From the NCBI GenBank assembly GCA_030847615.1, contig JAUMIR010000005.1, positions 167,304,596 through 167,368,595 on the forward strand: a stretch of 64,000 nt of DNA, given 5' to 3'. The DNA is from Gambelia wislizenii (lineage: Eukaryota; Chordata; Lepidosauria; Squamata; Crotaphytidae). Of this stretch, positions 35,440-46,080 are shown in pieces; the first letter of the stretch is position 1; the number at the start of each line of letters is the position of its first letter. The notes beneath the pieces are model-generated. The model did no database searches. It was not told the DNA's origin and saw nothing but the letters and a program-made list of their open reading frames with translations. A program made the translations under genes and the position numbers.

Positions 35440-35832
35440 AGATTTTCCTTGGGTTTCTTCCAGGCTGTGAGGCCGTGTTCTGGAAGAGTTTACTTCTGAT
35501 GTTTTGCCTGCATCTGTGGCTGGCATCTTCAGAGAATGGTTGGGTAGGTGTGTGTGTGGAGTTTATATACACTGTGAACCCCTGTTGGGGAGTATATGTA
35601 AATTTGTGTATTTGTGTATAGTTATTCAAATACACAAATTTACATATCCTCCCCAACAGGGGTTCACAGTATATATTCTCCGCACACATTCCTACCCAAC
35701 CATTCTCTGAAGATGCCAGCCATAGATGCAGGCGAAACGGCAGAAGAAAATTCTTCCAGAACATGGCATCACAGCCCAGAAGAAACCCAAGGAAAATCTA
35801 TGGATGCTGGCTGTGAAAGCCTTTGACTTCAC
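35440..35832. mobile_element. 393-bp palindromic insertion with target-site duplication
   Basis: The arms 35440-35614 and 35627-35799 are near-complete inverted copies around a 12-nt loop. They share GGGTTTCTTC, ATCTGTGGCTGGCATCTTCA, TGGTTGGGTAGG, CCCTGTTGGGGAG and GTAAATTTGTGTATTTG. The right side carries an extra 33 bp (GATGCTGGCTGTGAAAGCC) not present on the left. AAGCAAAAAAATCAT (35425) and AAGCAAAAAATCAT (35833) flank it as a likely target-site duplication. The length of that duplication suggests LINE-driven retroposition. Confidence 0.85.
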
Positions 35833-35849
35833 AAGCAAAAAATCATTTG

Positions 35850-36980
35850 CTTGTTTTAAGCATTTATTTCCCACCTTGTGATCAAATGACTTCCAGAGTA
35901 ACATAAACAAGTTATAGCTATGCTATGCAAAGAAATAAATTTGGACCTGATAAAATAGCCTCTCCTCTTCAACACTGTCATGCTCGATGCCACTAAACAT
36001 GCTGGCATAGTGTGCTAGAGCATCTCCACATGGAGGCTAAGTTGAATGTATATTCTGGCTCATTTCTCAGAGAAAAAGAAGGAACATATACTGCTACTAC
36101 AAAGGTGAACTCACCAAACCATGCACATAAAACTCTTTTATATTCATGTCTACCTGGAGAATATTCAGCAAACTCTCTTCACACAGACAAATTCAAACAG
36201 AGACACAATTTCACAGCCTGAAACTATGATGGAGAAATTCTAGAGGCCATTTTGTCTCAGTGTATTCCTCAGTTGGGATTGCAAATCCAGGATTTGCAGG
36301 TGGCTCAAAATTAAAATCCTTTTCTTTAGTGGATTTGTCCTTCCCTAGTACTACTGACTCAGCATCTTTCATTTAGCTGCCTCATCTTCTAAGCCAACAG
36401 ATGTAAGATGCCTTAACAAAAATGTGCAATTTACCTGCACACACTGCCCTGAGGGAAGCTGCTTAAAATTCTTTCTCTCCTTTAAGATAAAATTGCAATT
36501 CAATCTGTTCTCTTAGAGATAACAACCCAAGATTTATAACCTATAACTATTTGACTAGGAGCAACTCAGGTGAATAGGTACTGCCGGGTGAAGTCACATA
36601 TTACTGTATATCTAAAGAAGCAGCACCCAGTAATGGAAAAAAAGAACTGCCATTGAGTTCTTTGTCAATTTGCAAACAGCAAGAATGTTCCTAGGGTTTC
36701 AGCATGCATCAGCACAGGGTTGTACAGAGCCCAGAAAAGCTATTTTTTGGACTAAAACTCCCCAAATCCCCCCAACCAGCATGGCCACTGAAATAAACAT
36801 TTGACAGGATGGGAGATTTAGCTTCTGTAAATGATTCCATTGATCAGCCCTCGGCTTATCCATGTCCATTTTCTTATGGACAGAGGACTACCCACCCATA
36901 CAAGCAGACTAGGCAGCTATCTGGAAGAATACAACTGAAAGAACTCTGCATAAATTAAAAGTGTATCTTAAGACCCTCTT
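35850..36980. other. no gene seen
   Basis: No recognisable coding frame or repeat. Confidence 0.55.
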
Positions 36981-36984
36981 TGAT

Positions 36985-37055
36985 ATTTATTCATTTATTC
37001 ATTTATTTAATTTGTGTGCTGCTTTTCTCTCAAAGGGACCCAAGGCAGCTTCCCT
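36985..37055 (-). mobile_element. LINE 3' tail fragment
   Basis: An ATTCATTTATTTAATTTGTG run followed by CTCTCAAAGGGACCCAAGGC is an antisense L2/CR1-type tail, like the one at 33270. Confidence 0.5.
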
Positions 37056-37366
37056 AAAACAACAGATTAAAAATACAATATATACAATTAAAATGTATAA
37101 AATCAGTTTAAAACATATACAATCTAAATCATACCAGATAAAAACAAGCCCTGCTGCTTATACGTTAAAAGCCTGCTTGAAAAGAAAAATTTTTGCCTGC
37201 TGGCAAAAAGAAATCAGGGAAATATCACAAGATCTTCTGGTGAATTCTTCATTCTCGCTCCAATATATCTAGGGAGATGAAAGAAAATGAAACATACAGT
37301 ATATGACACATTATTTGCCCTCAATATATATACACAGTGTATTATATAGCAGCAGAATCATCAATA

Positions 37367-37991
37367 CAGTAGGGCCCCCATATCCGCAGGGGATAGGTTC
37401 CAGGCCCCACTGTGGATGGTGAAATCCACAGATATTAGTGAACACACCCGTCACCATTCCTGCCACTGAGAGCCATCACCAGGGTGAAAGGAGAATGGAG
37501 GAAGAGCTCTTCCCCCTCTCCCTTCGCCCCCCCATTGCCATTGCCACCACTAAGACTCCTCCTGGGGAAAGGGAGGAGGCAGGCTAGATCAGTCCTCCCC
37601 CTCCCCACCACCATCGCCATCGCCCCCCATGACCGGGGCTCACTTGGGGGAAGGGAAAGAGCAGGCTAGATCCCTCTTCCCCCCTCCCTTCGCCCTTCAC
37701 CCCCACCACAAACAGAGCTCTCCTGGGGGAGGGAGGGAGCCAGAGATCACTCCTCCCCTCCCTTCCACCCTGCCACTGCCCCCATGCCACAAACGGAGCT
37801 CTCTCGGGAGAAGGGAGGGAGCAGGCTAGATCACTCCTCCCCCTCCCTTCCCCATTGCCATTGCCTGCCCCCCCCCCCATGACTGGAGCTCTCTCGGGTA
37901 AGGAGATCCCTCCTCCCTCCTCCTCCACCATCACCAACCGCAGATAATTGAATCAGCGGTTGGCAAATCAGCAGATGTGGGGGTGCTACCA
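37367..37991. mobile_element. TA-flanked MITE with pyrimidine-rich minisatellite
   Basis: The left end CAGTAGGGCCCCCATATCCG is imperfectly inverted at the right (GCAGATGTGGGGGTGCTAC), with TA outside both ends. Subterminal ATCCGCAG-like words are also inverted. The centre, 37480-37930, is a tandem array. The design is the same as the element at 17086 but the array is unrelated in sequence. Confidence 0.7.
37480..37930. repeat. minisatellite of about 85-90 bp units
   Basis: Roughly five diverged units contain GGAGCTCTCYYGGGRRAAGG, AGCAGGCTAGATCACTCCTC and a C-rich stretch with CATTGCCATTGCC. It produces stop-poor frames on both strands that are not genes. Confidence 0.75.
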
Positions 37992-38040
37992 TATAGTATT
38001 TTTTCTTCTCAGTCTATAATAGGTCTCTTACTCATTTTGG

Positions 38041-38048
38041 CTCTCTCT

Positions 38049-38079
<31 letters not shown>

Positions 38080-38080
38080 C
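38041..38080. repeat. (CT)n(GT)n microsatellite
   Basis: A compound run of about six CT and thirteen GT units, ending in GCACGCGCAC. Confidence 0.95.
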
Positions 38081-38084
38081 ACGC

Positions 38085-38835
38085 GCACAATGTAAAAAAA
38101 ATCTGATGTATACAATAAGTACCTTCTGTAGTCAAGTGCAGCTGTCCTAAACTTATTTGATAACAGCTTATCAAGCCATCATAAACCATTTAGCTTTGCA
38201 CTTTTCTATAACATGTGGTTATTTTTTTTTTCTTTCATGTTTTATCTGTTAATTTGGAAGGGCATCACTGGAGTAGAACCAGGTCATTATGAAGATTGAG
38301 GCTGGTTAGCTTCAGGACTATTAATGTGGATTGACTAGACTGAGAGCAGAAATACAATGTTTAATTGTCTCACTAACATTGTCCCATTATCTACCCGTTC
38401 ATTAGACTGTCATCCTCAAATGCAAAAATTATCTCCTTCATACAGATTTTCACTTGTTATTAATGTTTCCTTCATCTGACCTTTGCATCTCCACTGGAGC
38501 TTTCGCATTCCACAAAATATCAGTAGTGCAGAGGTGATGATCATTGCTGTGGCATGTAGACATTGCCCCCAAGTTTGAGTGATAAAACAGTTTCAATATT
38601 TATCTGACATCAGAAGATATTTACATCTTGCCTATCAAAGTTTCCACATGTAAGATGAAATGTCTCAAAGTTTTTTGCTATCCTGCTATAGCTAGCATTA
38701 ACAAATGGTTTTTAGGGTACTGAATAAATCATTTACCTAAAATAGATTCAGCAGTATGGATAGCTCCTTTAAAGAGTCACTGCCACAGTGACATGAAATC
38801 TACCAGCTGCCGCTGGTGCATTTTGTCATTTAGAA
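38085..38835. other. no gene seen
   Basis: No named repeat or coding frame. Confidence 0.55.
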
Positions 38836-38839
38836 CAGG

Positions 38840-39015
38840 GCCAGGAAAATTGTTATCCTCCAGATGTAGTTGGAATGCAACTCCTTTTATGAGGCTGTCA
38901 CCAGCATAGACAATGGTGAGGGATAATGAGATAAGAGTTACAGTCCATCACTACCACCACCACTGCCACCCAAAAAAACAACTCTGCATGTCTGAAAGTT
39001 GCCCACCCCTGTTTT
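38840..39015. mobile_element. degraded palindromic MITE
   Basis: CCTCCAGATGTAGTTGGAATGC at the left and its degraded complement at the right, ending TGCCCACCCCTG, fit a common vertebrate foldback MITE class with arms meeting near 38920. An ACC-rich stretch interrupts the right arm. Confidence 0.45.
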
Positions 39016-39386
39016 AAATGTTCTGACGATCTGGAAAATGCTTGATGTTCTTTAAGCAAATCACACTTCTTTCTGTTCCTGTATTTTCCAAGTGAGTTTG
39101 TACAAGGTCAAAGCAGAATAGAAGTAATTGGATGTTTCAAGCTTGCCAATAATCAAGGGCAGATAAACTATCCTTAGAAGGGATGGTCTATTGTGTTTCT
39201 GTGTCCAATCTAGCTTTCTGATTTTTCTGGCTAATTTAGACTGAGGCAAGGCATGGGTTCATGATGGAGTGCAACACCATCAAATCTTCATGATAGTGTA
39301 GGGTTGGTTTGTTTATTTTGTTTTTTTAAAGGACACACAGATCTTGCTTTGAGTGTCAGCCTTGTGAAACGTGTTTACCTCGATGC

Positions 39387-40606
39387 AGGTATACCTCACT
39401 TAAAGGGGTAGATGTGTTCCTGGACATTACTTCTTTAAAAGAAACTTTGGTTCCAGAGGCAGAAATAATGGAAAACACTGGGCGGGGGGTTGGGGGAGAA
39501 GAGCAGCTCAATATGCTTCAGTGAACCTTTTTATCCAAATCTAACAAGATGATGGCTGAAATGAACCAAGTATGTCAGGCAACTATGCATGAATAAACAA
39601 AAACATTTTTAACCTTCTAGAGACCACTTAAAAGAACCTTCCAATATGTGATGAGGGGTATTTTTTCTCTCTTTCATCAGCCTCCACTTTCTTTATCACT
39701 TCTATTTTGGTGAGCAAACTTATAGATCTATGCTTTTTTAGCATGCTGGGTATAACTGGTAAGTCAGGCTTATCTGCTCCCTCCTTTTCTCCCCATTTCA
39801 TTGTTCACACATGCTCAGTAAGGGATTCTGGAGGCAGCTGCTATTTACCTTGCCTGTTGTAGGCAGGCCCACATAGCTACAGTAGGATTAGCTAAAGAAG
39901 AATCCCATTCTGGCTGAGCTCAAGCCTTATTGCATTATTTGCTGCAGACCTGCTGCTGGAGCCTGACACTGAGGTCCTGTCCAAATGGTGAAAATAATCC
40001 AAATGGAAAGTGCATGGAAGGTGATCTATCTAAACAGACATTCACATCAATACATCTCATTCAGAAGGGGGGGTAGCCAAATTCTCAGGTATGGGGGCGG
40101 GGCTTTCAAACAGGGAATGTGCCTGCTCCCACCATGTTGGATTTTCAGCTAAGAGAGAGATCGGTAATGGTAATCTTTCTCTCTCTTTTCTTATTGTTTC
40201 TCTTCTAAATATGAAGTATTTTTTGTGTGCACCATGGTAAACAGGTTTTTTTTAAAAAAAAATTGGTGGTGGCAGATTTAAAATGGCAAGTACAACACTC
40301 ATGGCTGCCATCTTGGCTAGGAGACATGCAAAGTTATAAGGGGCTCTTTTGACCATTAAGGCAGGTTCAGCACTGTGAACTGCTGTTTCTTCAGAGGAGA
40401 TCATATTTTCCCCCTCATATAGATGGTAAAGTCTGAAAGTCTGTGTTTCTCCAATCCTCCTTCACCATCCTTCCACTGCTGGTGCTGCTTAAAAGCTCCT
40501 AGCTATGCAGAGTATGAGAAGAAAAGGGGGGTATTGGCAGGTGTAAAAAGACTTTGTAAAAAGGAACTTCTTTCTTAGAGACTTTGTTAATTGAGGTATG
40601 CCGGTA
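39387..40606. mobile_element. Tigger-like DNA transposon, 1.2 kb, non-coding
   Basis: The left end CAGGTATACCTCACTTAA is matched by TTAATTGAGGTATGCCGG at the right, with TA after the right end. The subterminal TTACTTCTTT and AACTTCTTTCTTAGAGAC stretches also pair loosely. The interior has no transposase frame. Related pieces are at 18228 and 22600. Confidence 0.6.
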
Positions 40607-40844
40607 TAATAAATAGCTGTTAAATGTAATGAACAAATTGTGTGACTGCTTCAATTGCTGATATACCACTATATCCAGTCCTTCCAGCTTTGGCATCTTG
40701 AAATTACAAACAATTTGAGAATGATTGAGGGGGAAACAAGTTCATGCCATTTTTCCAGGCAATACACCAAAATTTAGGCTGCTTTAGTTAAGACTCACTG
40801 AGTATTTAAGCACTGTGAAAGAGATGGTAGAGAAGAGTGCCACC

Positions 40845-41381
40845 TTATCTATCTAGGGGGATACCTTGGATGGATGGATAACATCCAATAACAATTGGAT
40901 GGAATAATATGATTCCATGATTACTGGCGAGTGTGGCTCCAATCCTACTGGGCCCCATGTTGAGTACATTGCCTAGCCTGAACTCCAGGCAATCACATGC
41001 TAGCACAGTCATATGTGATGAACAGGCCAGCTCCTCAGCAACTGGGCTCTTGGTCTGACTGGCATTCCTTGGCTTTTTATAGATATATTGCTTTTGAAAG
41101 ATAAACAAGGTGGCCCAGCTTCTACTGTCACAAGACATGAGAAGAGCCATATGTAGAACTTCCTGGACATTCTGGGAATCAGCTAGTAACAGTATCACCT
41201 GCTCATGGCTAACTTGAATAAGATGCCTATCATTGGCAGAGAATAATGCCATAAACAGACCAAGCATGTAGATATTGGGTGGGAGGCAAAAGGAGGGCAT
41301 TGCCATGCAAACTGGAATTCTGCACCCCCAAATGAAATTTCCCTTCACTTTCCAAATTTGTGAAGGCAAAGAACAGAACAA
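40845..41381 (-). other. long open frame of unknown nature
   Basis: An open frame of 178 codons is unusually long for this AT-rich region and is not low-complexity. I do not recognise it. One segment (LIQVSHEQVILLLADS) resembles the C-terminal helix region of a PDZ domain, but the strands before it are not visible, so I do not call a domain. No splice sites or second exon could be tied to it. It could be a retrocopy fragment, transposon sequence or chance. Confidence 0.25.
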
Positions 41382-41621
41382 GGTGAGGTGGCAATGAGCA
41401 GGGGATGGAGAATTTGGGCCACTGTTGTAAATAGTTACTTACCAGAACTTTTAACCTTTTCAAATTTGGTGTCCTCCAGCTCTTTTGGACTATAACTCCC
41501 ATTATCCCCATGCTAGCTATTGCTCATGCTTGTTGGGGTTGATGGGGGGGTTAGGCCAAAATACCTAGAGGGCAATAGGTTGGGAGGGAATGTAATAAAA
41601 ATGTTCAGGCTAAATATGTAA

Positions 41622-41740
41622 TGTTGCTGTGTGCCTTCAAATCACCCAGTGGGTTTCCATGGCTGAGTGGGGATTAGAACCCTGGTCTCCAGATTTGTAG
41701 ACAAACGCTCAAACTACACAATGCTGGCTCTCATAGGTAC
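41622..41740 (-). mobile_element. tRNA-derived SINE with internal deletion
   Basis: TTGCTGTGTGCCTTCAAATC joins directly to ACCCAGTGGGTTTCCATGG, skipping the middle of the family sequence. On the minus strand it reads GAGAGCCAGCATTGTGTAG (A box region) and GGGTTCTAATCCCC (B box). Confidence 0.75.
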
Positions 41741-41744
41741 AAAT

Positions 41745-42635
41745 GATCTTGTATCAAATCCCTTTAACATACACCAGCTGCCAAGTATATAGCAGAAAAT
41801 GTTCATTAAGGCTAGAAAAAGTAACTTTTTTAAGTTAAAGGGATTGTTTGGTTTTAAAATATGGGTTGCGGGGGGTGGAACAATTGTTTTCTAGGGAAAG
41901 GGAACTGCCTTTGCAGGAACTGCTTTAGTCCATTATGTTGAGTGAAACATATAGACTTGGTATTCTTTGGGTTGTTAAGCATATTGAGCTGCTACAGTGC
42001 ATTAGTTCTTGGAGGAGACTGTATGCATTGTAAATCCAAGTGGTAGAAATGATCATGAACGCTGTACTGAACTTAGTAAGGATATGACAATCTGTTTTAA
42101 AAATTCAAGCCCACTGTTGTTCTCCAATTTTGTCCTTGCAGATCATTCCAATGAATCAGATCATGAGGGCTGTTTTGGCTAGAAATGTATGAGCATTTTT
42201 GCGCACAGTTTCCCCAAAATGTTGACACTAATTGTGAGCATTTTCAAATGTATGCCTTTCCCCCCTCTCATTGATTACCTTTGTTTACTACCCACATGTA
42301 AGCATTTTTCATTTTCATTTTTCTTACTTATTTTTATAAATTTTGAGTGGACGCAAATGGGATCACGTGCTTGTTAATGTGCACAGATTTCTAATTTGGA
42401 AGTGTGCTCTGATGTGCCTCTAGTTCACAGAGGTGAACAAAGCAAGCAAGCAAACAAAAGAAAAGAATGTTTTCCCCAGTACTCAAACTATAATACATTG
42501 TTACTAGAAACATGTGTTTCTGTTTTTCTCTACCCTATTCCTCTTTCTAACACACACACACTTCAAAGTTAGCAGTAATTTCATCTTGCAAAAAGTTCCC
42601 TCAGAACTAGAGCTTGGGAAAGTTACACTGCTGAC
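41745..42635. other. no gene seen
   Basis: No coding frame with motifs. AT-rich repetitive-looking words near 42200-42330 could not be assigned. Confidence 0.5.
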
Positions 42636-42639
42636 TAAT

Positions 42640-43090
42640 GATGGAATAATAAAACCAGACAGAGAGAACTGGGTTGAAAAGGGTCACTTTATTTAACCTA
42701 GAGCCTATTTAAACTGAGTTGAACCTGGAAAGATGCAAGGAGAGCAAGTGTTACTACATGACCTCTTCCTCATCTTCCCCTTGGTGAACTACCTGAGCTC
42801 TGAGGACAAACCAATAGCTGGGTTGCTCCATTCTGGCCATCCACTGGAAGGCACCCCCAAGTCACAGGACTTAAATGAGGGCAAACCCATCCACACCAGC
42901 CCCAAGGGTAGTTTCCTTCTCCAACCCCAGGCCTCAGGACCTAAAGAGGCCATTCCAGAGCCCTTCCCTTCACCAAAAGGGTGCCAAGGTGATAACCATA
43001 ACTCTTATTTCTCCCCACGCACACACACTATCTGCCACGGACAAGAGACCAGCATCTGCTTAGTCCTTTCCCCTATCAGGCTGGCCAGAA
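42640..43090 (-). mobile_element. 3' noncoding region of the Ngaro-like element
   Basis: It matches 58225-58680 in order: GGAATAATAAAACCAGACA, GGGTCACTTTATT, TTGGTGAACTACCTGAGCTC, AATAGCTGGGTTGCTCC, CAGCCCCAAGGGTAG, CAGGACCTAAAGAGG and CCTTCACCAAAA. Both copies have the same orientation. This shows a dispersed family. Confidence 0.7.
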
Positions 43091-43094
43091 GGGC

Positions 43095-43640
43095 CCTAAC
43101 CCCTTGTTGCAAATAATCCAGGAACAACATATTACTGTCCTTGGATAAATTCATGCCATCCATTCTGTGAACTCAGGGCTCTGAAATACTATATTGGGAT
43201 ATGGGAGGAAGTGGCCCAGCCCGTAGCTTACCCTTCTATGGTCTGTATCCATTCATTGGGGATCACCCACACACCATAAGACTTTGCTAGGCAAAATGGT
43301 TTCCAACATCAATAATATTTTCAGCCATCTATTCTGTATAACCCAGAAGTCATGCAGAGCCTGAAGGATACGGGGCTTGCCCTTCAACAAACCAGGACAT
43401 TCCCTCCCAGTTGAATGACAAAAATGTGAGGAGGAGGCCCATTGCTCTCCCCAAACAATAGAGGCAACAAACCATGGCACCAAAGGCCTCTTTTCACGAG
43501 CCACTCCACTGTTGCCAGATCCTGATGCACCATGCAATAAACCACACTGTGACCACAGATGAGAACCCACATCCTCTCCAGACAAAACCTAGAACCTGGA
43601 AAATGCAACAACTTTAGAAAATAGAACAATACAATTCATG
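43095..43640 (-). pseudogene. SGNH-hydrolase-like domain of the retroelement
   Basis: SGNH hydrolases are esterases/lipases, and the role of this domain in retroelements is not established. The N-terminal VLICGHSVVY has the block I GHS in place of GDS. The middle PPHIFVIQLGGNV corresponds to the conserved LGGND, with Asp changed to Val here. The C-terminal part, after a stop and one frameshift near 43150, reads EWMA then MNLSKDS, and ends LDYLQQGVRALLA. At the position of the catalytic His (GIHLS in relatives) this copy has Asn. The length is about 180 codons. The copy is dead, but the domain identity is fairly clear. Confidence 0.6.
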
Positions 43641-43995
43641 AACAGAGAAGTTGCACATGTCTCTTGTAAGCATGGAATCTCCAATGCCTATATGCTGGAT
43701 TGCTCTCACACCCAGACCCATGGCAAAAGCAGTAGAAGCTGCCCCAATCTTAAATGAATAGGATTTTCCCCAAATTTAACAGCTTGGAGACCCAAGTGCT
43801 GTAAGGCCTTGGAAGTAGGAGAAAAAAATTCATATTTGGTAAGGGGTAAAAAGTCAGTATGACAAAATAAAAGACCTGGCCCCTAACCCTCACATCATTC
43901 CGCAATGCACAAAACAGGCATAAGGCCATATCATGACACAGAATGGAATGATTCATCACAGTCATTTCATCACAACTGTTTCAACGTGGCTGTTT
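43640..43995 (-). pseudogene. tyrosine recombinase of the SGNH-bearing element
   Basis: The catalytic region is readable across two frames. YSFKIGAASTAFAMG lies at about 43760, where relatives have HSFRIGAAS (the His and Arg are changed to Tyr and Lys). After a frameshift comes HWRFHAYKRHV with the nucleophile Tyr codon at 43666-43668. Upstream, words corresponding to the FVHAD/LTKY region and KALQHLGLQAVKFG-like sequence are spread over other frames. It sits directly before the SGNH domain. With both core residues altered and frameshifts present, it is not functional. Confidence 0.65.
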
Positions 43996-44160
43996 TAGCA
44001 CTGCTGGTTGATCATGGCCAGTTGATTGCAGCCTTTTCAGAGTAGACAATAGAACATAGTGTGAGGTTTGACACCATCCTTTCAGAGTGGCAGACAGTTC
44101 TATGCCGATCAGAGTAGACAAATCCTGCATAAATCCTTGCATAAACAGGCTTTCCAATAT

Positions 44161-44164
44161 GTGA

Positions 44165-44220
<56 letters not shown>
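44161..44220. repeat. (GAAA)n microsatellite
   Basis: About fifteen GAAA units inside the gap between gag-like and recombinase regions. Open frames through it are artefacts. Confidence 0.95.
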
Positions 44221-44524
44221 ACCCCCTTCAGAGTGGGGGCAACAGCAATTGAGAGGTTAACCATGCAGCCTTCAATTTCTTCAGTGTCCCCTCCAGCCCT
44301 TCCATTCCCCACTTCCAGGTGACTCCTTGGATTGGTTGACAGTTCTCCAACCCACTGTCTATCATCCAGTGTAAACAAGGTGCTGATTGGCTGCTCACCA
44401 GACTGCACTGGGATGCCTGAAAAAAGGAATTAATGGAAAAGTTGAAGTGGGGAAATGTGAGACTTTAATGGGAAGTGGGGGAGGCAGCATCTCTGTCCAT
44501 CCAGCAGTCCCTCTGTTTATCTCA

Positions 44525-45303
44525 CTATTCTTTGTCTACATCTTCCAAAATAACAAATGAAGAGAAGGAAAAAGGAAGCCCATGTTTTGTGAGTTTTCTT
44601 CCTTCCCTTGTATTGCATTCAATTTCCAACTCCTCTTTATTATTTTTATTCAATTCATGATAACTAAGAGTGAAGACATCTACATATTCACCATACATGA
44701 TCCTGTTCCTAGCGGACTGCAATAAATGGTCCCCCAGGAGAAGCATCTGTTCCTCACCAGGAATAACACCATAAGGGACTGCACTATACCTGCTACAGTT
44801 GGGCTGCTGCATACTCCCTAAAGCCCCATATAAACACTGAGAAAAACAGGTTCCTTGGGGATAACAAAGCCAAGTACTCATGTGGGACTGCCCTAGACTC
44901 AAACTGGGTTGTGTGGGCAGCCCACTGCTCACTTGATCCATTCCCCCTCTGCCAGCATCTACAGATACTTTCCCACCTGGTGTGCTCCAATCTCCCCCAT
45001 CCCCATGGCCAATTATATGAACCAGAATGGATGGAGTTAGTGTCAGAAGGAACACCTGAAATAGGATCCACAGATGTAGACTCCTCAACACCACCCTCAA
45101 TGCTGGCCACCATAGCCCTGGATCACCTTCCACTTCCCCGGGCAAAGCATTGTTATCACATTGTCATCTAAACAAGACAAAATCTGTTTAGTAAGACTTG
45201 CCTTACCCTCAGATTTGGTTTCCAGTTTAGCTGGGACTACAGACTGCTTATAGGGAATCCAGGCCTTCTCAAGAGCTTCAAATCTGTCCAAGAGAGCAGA
45301 CAC
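44525..45303 (-). pseudogene. gag-like region of the Ngaro-like element
   Basis: Two overlapping minus-strand frames (45303-45097 and 45145-44525) hold it. Near the start is a short helix-like segment, RFEALEKAW. Near the end, RNRIMYGEYVDVFTLS matches the R-I-GEYVDIFSLL region that I associate with gag-like proteins of vertebrate Ngaro/DIRS elements. The middle is rich in Trp, Ser and Gly and is not alignable by eye. A frameshift at about 45120 breaks the frame. Confidence 0.5.
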
Positions 45304-45539
45304 TCCACCCTTTCCCCTTCCTCATCAGAGGAATCTGACAACACTGGAGTAGGACACTTGGTTGTTTGATGTTTAGCTGGACCTTTCCCCTTAAGCTCTC
45401 CACCACCTTTTTTTAAGCCAGTGTGAATTATTGGGACTAGCTACTAGTCCAATTCTCAAATAATCAAGAAGCTAGGAGCCTGATACATCCTACCTAACTT
45501 TCAATGGACATACTCAGATTGTTACAGAGGCCAGGCCTG

Positions 45540-46080
45540 ACCCAGCAGACTTCCCAGGGATTAATGGCCCTAATTGGCTTTATCAAGACCTGCTAGGTCT
45601 AACTGGGCCTCCAGTCCTGCAACGGGCTGAACCATGCCTGCCAAAGAGGCCCAAAACATCCTACCCAGCCTAGCAGGACTACCAATCCTCCACTCGGGCC
45701 TAGGGCTCTGCCTTCACAGAGGCCTAGTAGGGATACAAAATCGCCTACCAACCTGTGCAAAACTTAGCAGGGCCTACCTGGCCCACTAGGGGCCTACTCA
45801 GACTACTGGATTCACATAAGGGGTCTACTGAGTTATGAAAGAGTCTACCAGGCCTCTGAAGGGGCTACCTAGTTCCTGTGTCCCAGAAGGGCCTCCCAGG
45901 CCTCCCAAGAGCCTACCTAGTTTCTGAGGCCAAGGAGGGCCTACTGGGTCTCCAAAGGGCCTACCCAGCTTCTGCAGTCTCATATGGACTACTAAGCCTG
46001 TCATGCAAGTTATGAAGAGGCCTGCTCTGAGACCTAATAGGCCCTAAAGGTTCTACATGGGTCTGATAAAAAATAGGGGG
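45540..46080. repeat. degenerate minisatellite (GGCCTACC motif)
   Basis: Diverged units of roughly 40-45 bp have the core GGGCCTACCTAG or GGGCCTACTGGG followed by TTCTG or TCCAAAG. At least eight cores are visible between 45640 and 45980. It lies in the 5' noncoding part of the minus-strand retroelement. Confidence 0.65.

Noticed and set aside
37435..37937. Gly- and Pro-rich frames up to 117 codons
   Set aside because: Same cause as above: a tandem array inside a MITE, not a gene.
44161..44220. CRISPR-like or regulatory array
   Set aside because: This is a simple tetranucleotide repeat without spacers, in a vertebrate-type genome.
44068..44408. Frames with KERKKERK or LSFFLSFF repeats
   Set aside because: These are translations of the (GAAA)n microsatellite.
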